Position numbers and translations under genes: made by a program
In this document: positions 58,796 through 64,000 of the stretch, piece after piece
Numbering within the stretch: position 1 is the stretch's first letter
Layout: the number at the start of each line of letters is the position of its first letter
Origin: Manduca sexta
Lineage: Eukaryota > Arthropoda > Insecta > Lepidoptera > Sphingidae
NCBI RefSeq assembly: GCF_014839805.1
Contig: NC_051123.1
Coordinates: 7,174,727 to 7,238,726, forward strand
DNA: 64,000 nt
Reading direction: 5' to 3'
The notes under the pieces: generated by a model
What the model was told of the DNA's origin: nothing
Databases searched by the model: none
The model's input: the letters and a program-made list of their open reading frames with translations, nothing else

Positions 58796-59055
58796 ACTGC
58801 CTCGGTGGCGTAGTTGTATTGCATGTCCGGTACAATAGCGCTCTGAGGTCCTGGGTTCGAATCCCGGGTCGGGCAAAGTGATATTTGGGTTTTTCTGCTC
58901 AGTATCAGCCCGGAGTCTGGAATTTGTGCCCGATATGGCGATAGGCTCGCCCCCTATCACATCATGGGACGGAACATACTTGGCGAAAAGTGGGTGCCCT
59001 AGTTGCGCCTCTGCATACCCCTCTGGGGATAAATGCGTGATGTTATGTATGTATG
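58796..59055 (+). mobile_element. tRNA-derived SINE, near full length (plus copy)
   Basis: A-box region TGGCGTAGTTG at 58806-58816 and B box GGTTCGAATCC at 58854-58864, then 'gggtcgggcaaagtgatattt', 'gcccggagtctggaatttgtgcccgatatggcgataggct' and a tail 'gatgttatgtatgtatgg'. Inverted partner of 55291-55549. Metulj-like. Confidence 0.9.
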
Positions 59056-60850
59056 GACATATCTAAGAATTGAGACAAAAAGAGTTCTTATATTATGTTA
59101 ATCGGCAACTATATTCATTCATACTCATGAAAATTTTATACTCATCTATTGAAGCATGTCTACTTTTATTAATCATTGGAATATTTAAACGAACTTTCAC
59201 ATTTGTTTATTGGACGGATAATAATATTTTGTTTTGCTAATGTTTTTGTTTAAATAAAGTTGTAAGAGGTAATTAAAAGAATTAAATACAAACAATCAGT
59301 TTGTAGCAGTTTGTAACACAAGTTACTTTAACTAATTTATTTATATTCTCAGATTTTTTAGGTAATTTTTCGTGGAGCTATATTCAGAAAATGGTTAGGT
59401 TCTGGATTTAGGAGTACCCTCTAAATATCGAATCTAAACCAGGTCCCAGTAAATATATTATGTGGTGCAATTCAACCCTACATTATGCTCTTTCACCACT
59501 TACACATGCTCTATAAATTATAAAATTTTCAAATAAAACCCTTTCTATATATAAAACATCCATCGCAATGGACTATGATTTTTTTTTTTTATTACATTGC
59601 CTTAATCAAAATCAAGTTATATTTTCTAAAATTATTTTATTCTGCTTTAAAACAGTTTGTTTTTCCATTGAAAATAGTTAATATTCAGCTCATTATAAGA
59701 TCTATATTATACTATATTTTAGACTCATGTGATGGTAAACATAGCAAACAAATCATGGCTCACTTAATAGTCGCTTGCAACATCGGAAATAGGCTTTGCA
59801 TGTTGATGGCCTCACTTGTGCAATTAATAAGTACTTATTTAGCAGTCTTCTAGTTCAAATTACTTTTTACAAATCAGACCAGTGCATGTTCAACTCACAG
59901 TTCCATACAAACTTGTAGATTAGGTACATGAGTATATAAATTCAAACTTGACAAAGATAGCTTTACCATTTGAACCCTAGACAAAGTTATTGCACCAACT
60001 GTAGTGTAGTAAATTCACTTTTTTATTGTTAAAGTACATATTTATGATTTTCTCCTTTCTAAGTGCTGCAAAATATTGTTTCTCACTAAATTTTATTATT
60101 CTATATCAATGGGAAGTATCATATACACTTTTATTCTCTTGTGGAATCACAAAATATTAAAAAATATGTAACATGAATTACCAAATCTTTTGATTTTGTT
60201 GACTAAAACTAAAAACATTTGATTTTTTCACAGCTGGAAAAACTGTGACTGAAAAAACTAAAAAACCAAAGTATTTGATTTAAATTTCAACTTGGTACCT
60301 TTAAGTGTTCCTTATGAGGTACAGAACCCTTAAAATAAAATGAGATATATGATAAATATTTAACGAATTTTTAATCTTGTTAGATTTTCTCTGTACTCTA
60401 TTTAGAATACAATAGTAATATATGACACAGATCAGTTACCCGCTTAGACCGTTCATAACCAGAAATGTACGTAAGATGGAAATAGGAAGTCCAAACTGAA
60501 AATAAGTTCAATAAATACCATGGTTTCCAAACTTTTTAGTCATAGTATAAACAAAAATATTTATGCAAAGAATTATGTGAATTATATTATGCACTACTGT
60601 GTCTGATTATAGTAGAACACTAAATATATAATATTAAAAAAAATAAAATAAAAGGAAAACACCATTACCTATCCCAAAAATATTGAAAACAAAATGTTTT
60701 AAAACTTGGTGGCTATAACAGCAATAATTTATCCGAATTAAAAGTACAGTGACTTAAAATTATGCGAATACTAAGTGCATTTGTTTTCTTACAATGTTTT
60801 GTTAAGAGTATCGATAAATTCAAATGGTAAAATAATAAAAACAAAAGGTA
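59056..60850. other. AT-rich stretch, nothing recognised
   Basis: No protein-like frame, repeat family or splice pair I can support. Short frames such as 59575-59853 are leucine/isoleucine-rich artefacts of AT richness. Confidence 0.4.
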
Positions 60851-60857
60851 CAGGCTT

Positions 60858-60930
60858 ACCTTTTCTTCGTATTCCAAATTAGTAGGAAAATCTTTCACGT
60901 ATAGTTTTTTTACATAATGACATCAAGTGA
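60858..60930 (-). other. Candidate first exon on the minus strand
   Basis: Minus strand reads through VKKLYVKDFPTNLEYEEK to a GTAAGC donor at 60857. That frame has no in-frame ATG; ATG at 60927 opens another frame of 14 codons. It may be a 5' UTR exon. The adjoining 61030-61100 holds TGTCA/TGACA motifs common near insect promoters. Confidence 0.25.
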
Positions 60931-61225
60931 GAGTCAACTAGCACTTAATGTAGGTGTTCACAACTGTATTAAAAGCAAAATGAACTAAATTAAAATGAAA
61001 ACAATGAATTAAAACGACAAAAACAAACTAAAAACAAACTTCCCATTTGTTGTCATTGTCAAGACGCAAGTGTCAACTCTTCTGACTGGAACTGTCACAG
61101 TGGAATAGCGTTTATACGATATGTTGTATCTAAAAAAACTTAATAATCAAATTAAAAGCAAATTATAGTTTTATTTAATTATGTACCTATACATATGCCA
61201 AATAAACATTTTTTTATTTTTACAG

Positions 61226-61298
61226 ATGCAGACATGACTAAAAAGATTGAAGCATTATGATACACAACCTTAGAAATATGCTGGAGGTACCCGACAAC
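61226..61298 (+). CDS. Well-formed exon with possible start codon (plus-strand gene)
   Basis: Flanked by a strong pyrimidine tract and acceptor (tttttatttttacAG) and a GTAAGT donor at 61299. ATG at 61257 opens MIHNLRNMLEVPDN, phase 0 at the donor. The product is not recognised; later exons lie beyond 61.3 kb, probably outside the window. It could be the second exon of the transcript beginning near 30.0 kb. Confidence 0.45.
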
Positions 61299-61299
61299 G

Positions 61300-64000
61300 T
61301 AAGTCACTGTTTCAATTTTTTTTCGGCAATCATAACAAAAATGTATAGCCAATAGACGTAGTTAATTTAGACAAAATATCACCTTTTATACCTATGATGA
61401 TGATGCCTAACAAATGATGCAGGCACTTTACATTACCTATAATTATATGTGTAAAATATTATGATTTTATAAGGTACTACATAATAAGATATTTTTATTA
61501 GCATGATCAATAATAGGTAGGTAATTACTTCTTTCCACTTTCTTTTGATTTAAAAGGTACCCTGTTTATTTACCTACTTGAAGATAATTACTGTTTAATC
61601 ACATTTGCATTAAGTTCTATCGTAGGTATATACCTACTTCAGTTATTTTAGTATGAGGTAGATTTATTAAAAGTATCCGATGATTGCGAAATGTCATATA
61701 AAAAAAAACTGTGTATCCGAGATACATACCCTATAAGTAAGTATCCAAGTACTACTTGCTATTTGTTCTTGGGTGATATACCTTCCTATATAGAATTGCG
61801 CTAAAATGCATGCGCTTTCATACTAGTTAATTACGTAGTTTATTATGAAAGTGACATCTATAGCTGCTAGAGATAGAGTCCATTGGCATCTTTATAATGA
61901 AAACACAATACATGTATTCATGTATATCTACATAAAATTACTTTATGACATGTGATGCAAAAGACATATAATGAACTCAATGATAGGATAATTAAATCTA
62001 TGAAAAATTGAAACATAAGGTCTACCACCAATAAAAACATTTTGTTTTGGTAACTATTCAATGCGGGCAGTCTTTTAGGCTGGGATCTGTTTTGTTTATG
62101 CATTCCTGATTACTGATTAGTGGGTCATCTAAGTAGGCAGTTGGTGTTGGGTCGCCTGACTTTATGTAGAGTCTGACTGATTTTTCTATGACCGTAAGTG
62201 AAAAATGTCAATACCTACAACCTTTTAAAAATAGCGTCATTAAAATAAAAACGTTTTGTAAATCGCATGCTCTGGCGTCTTTTTACTCAATGTAGGTACA
62301 CCCAGAAAAACAATGAAACACAACCAGATAAATGAGATAGTTCTCAGCGCTACACATCTCGCTCTCGCTCGCACGCATACCTATAGGTACCGCTAAATGG
62401 AGTTAAATGACATTTTCATGATAATATACTAAATACTGCATTAACATAAAGACTGCTATGTATCTCTTAAAAATGCATAATAAATTTAATTCTCAGAAAA
62501 CATGAACACGCAGGCGAAGTCGCTAGCAAAATCTTTATTGAAATATGGGTATATGCGTAACAAAATAACCACTTTCCAATCACCTGTACGATATAAATAG
62601 TAATAGCAGTAGATACTATGTCGCCATGTCTTCATTTGGACAGCATCCAACGCCCGCCAGTAAGAGCGCACTTGGGACAATAACATTAGTACTTATGTGT
62701 TGAGTTCAGTATACTGATCGTTATTAAAGTCGTATTCATTACAAGAGTAATTTACATAAAGAGGTATGTAACACAATGTTATGTTTTGTCTCTAATATCA
62801 TTCATTTTAGTAACTACTTACCTCTAATGTGTAAGTACCATTTCAGAAGCAGAGTTAACTATTGTGAAATTCAATACACGCGTTATAAAATAAGCAGATG
62901 CACATCAATTATGTTATGTAAGTACGTAAATATAAAGTTCGTAAAAGAATAACGCTTGTTAGGTTATATTGAAATTTTCATTATGATAGATGATTTTGTA
63001 TGTTTTTAATAACCGTATTCCTTAGGTATTCCGAGTTCTGTTAACTCCTGTCATAATATTATTAGTTTGATGGTCTTTCTGAAACAATTTTCACTGTAAG
63101 CTTTTACGGCGCCGTAGTAAAGCCTGATTTGAGAAGCTTCAGTTGCCTTCTAACTTAATATACTTTTTTTAAATAAATAGTAAACAAGTAAAAACGAATG
63201 ATAGAAAAATAATCACAATTTGCAAATTGCAGATCGTGCATTCGCAGATTGCAGAGGAAATTTTCCTTGTCGAAACCAAAGTAATTATAATTTGCAAAAA
63301 AATGACAGCTCTCTTTATTATCTTATTTTCCGGTAATATTCATTTCCATTGCACACAGGATAAACTGATGTTACAAATCGTCACCTTGGAGAAAAACTTA
63401 ACCGGTAAATATAGTGGTTGAAAAACAACGCTATCTCTGTTGGCACTGTAAACATTGATTCAGGCGTGTACTAAACGGAATCCTATTGTTCTATTCGCAC
63501 TCATTAGGCCTTATTTCTGCCTGCGACTGTTACAGCGTCATAAATTTAAAAATCGGGGTGCTAAGTTATAAATTACATATCATGTGTACTTGCGTCTATA
63601 CAGTACACATGCCATGCAATGACCCTTCGGGGCGATAAGGTTTTTCTGGAGATCTGAGGGTCTACCATCATCTCTTATTCCGACTCAGTTCAGGACCTAA
63701 ACTGAACTGGTTGTGCGTTTGCGACATCCTTACTATACGTAATTTTAAAAATATGCAAAATAAATTAGCATGCAACAAAACATGTTCCAATGTTTCAAAT
63801 TAGACTTCATAAACATTATTTCCCGATGCAATGTTGGAATTGAACCCAGGTTTACACTACTCGCGCTTTACAACTCACGCCGTGCTATTCGCGTAGTTCA
63901 ATGAGGCAATTTAAAATTGCCCTTTAAATTATTATCCTAACACGTGATGATTAATCATCGATTCATAATTGCTCTTAGATCGTTATAAACTACTATTTAT
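61300..64000. other. AT-rich stretch at the right end, probably intron
   Basis: Would be intron if the exon at 61226-61298 is real. It has a tRNA-like SINE head near 63830-63910 (minus) and a weak exon-like piece near 63231-63280. Nothing else is clear. Confidence 0.4.
63825..63912 (-). mobile_element. tRNA-like SINE head
   Basis: Minus strand has 'aacctgggttcaattccaacattgc' as a B-box region and 'cctcattgaactacgcgaatagcac' as a decayed A-box region. The tail is not resolved. Confidence 0.4.

Noticed and set aside
58854..58864. tRNA gene suggested by a perfect B box
   Set aside because: No complete cloverleaf or acceptor stem; the A and B boxes belong to a SINE head with a typical body and tail, and an inverted copy exists at 55291-55549.
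62486..62686. Minus frame of 66 codons (VRSYWRALDAVQMKTW...)
   Set aside because: Has some protein-like residues but no splice signals or family match; could be an old repeat fragment. Not enough to call.
63231..63280. Exon reading IVHSQIAEEIFLVETK after a CAG, in phase with the exon at 61226
   Set aside because: Poor pyrimidine tract and weak donor (GTAATT), no recognised family. Possible but not supported enough to list.

Overview
The window is nuclear DNA from a lepidopteran insect (moth or butterfly). The evidence is an AT-rich background, spliced genes with short exons, and repeat families typical of Lepidoptera: tRNA-headed SINEs, A|TC...CTAG|T Helitrons and small TIR elements. I found no bacterial-type genes, CRISPR arrays, rRNA or intact tRNA genes.

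Positions 1-20.4 kb (minus strand) hold most of a KDM2-type histone demethylase gene. Sixteen coding exons can be placed with consistent splice sites and phases, giving 718 codons without a stop. They run from the initiator ATG at 20386 through JmjC, CXXC and PHD domains. The F-box/LRR end lies beyond the left edge; a likely seventeenth exon begins at position 10. The introns carry a pogo-like MITE (3.9-4.5 kb), a complete Helitron with five internal tandem repeats (8.56-9.57 kb) and SINE remnants. Intron 1 contains a CpG-rich block and a possible alternative first exon.

Positions 26.5-27.2 kb (minus) hold an MBD4-like thymine/uracil DNA glycosylase, 238 residues in a single coding exon. A CpG-rich block at about 29.5-30.1 kb may be its promoter, shared with a plus-strand transcript whose apparent first exon ends at 30074. 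A well-formed plus exon at 61226-61298 may belong to that transcript, which would make most of 30-61 kb one large intron. This link is inference.

Positions 48.23-52.56 kb hold a young LTR retrotransposon of the Ty3/Gypsy type (minus). Its two 322-bp LTRs read as identical and are bounded by a 4-bp TAAT duplication. The interior is broken (gag, protease, partial RT) and carries the 3' end of a non-LTR element plus a minisatellite. The rest of 30-64 kb is AT-rich with foldback MITEs, SINEs, a 146-bp tandem repeat and a few unassigned exon-like stretches.

The two solid genes share a theme. KDM2 reads unmethylated CpG through its CXXC finger and demethylates histone H3, while MBD4-like enzymes repair deaminated methyl-CpG. 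Whether their closeness matters is unknown. I found no convincing new multi-gene system. The strongest leads are the trans-mobilised composite LTR element, the GC-AG intron inside the JmjC domain and the near-perfect foldback elements.
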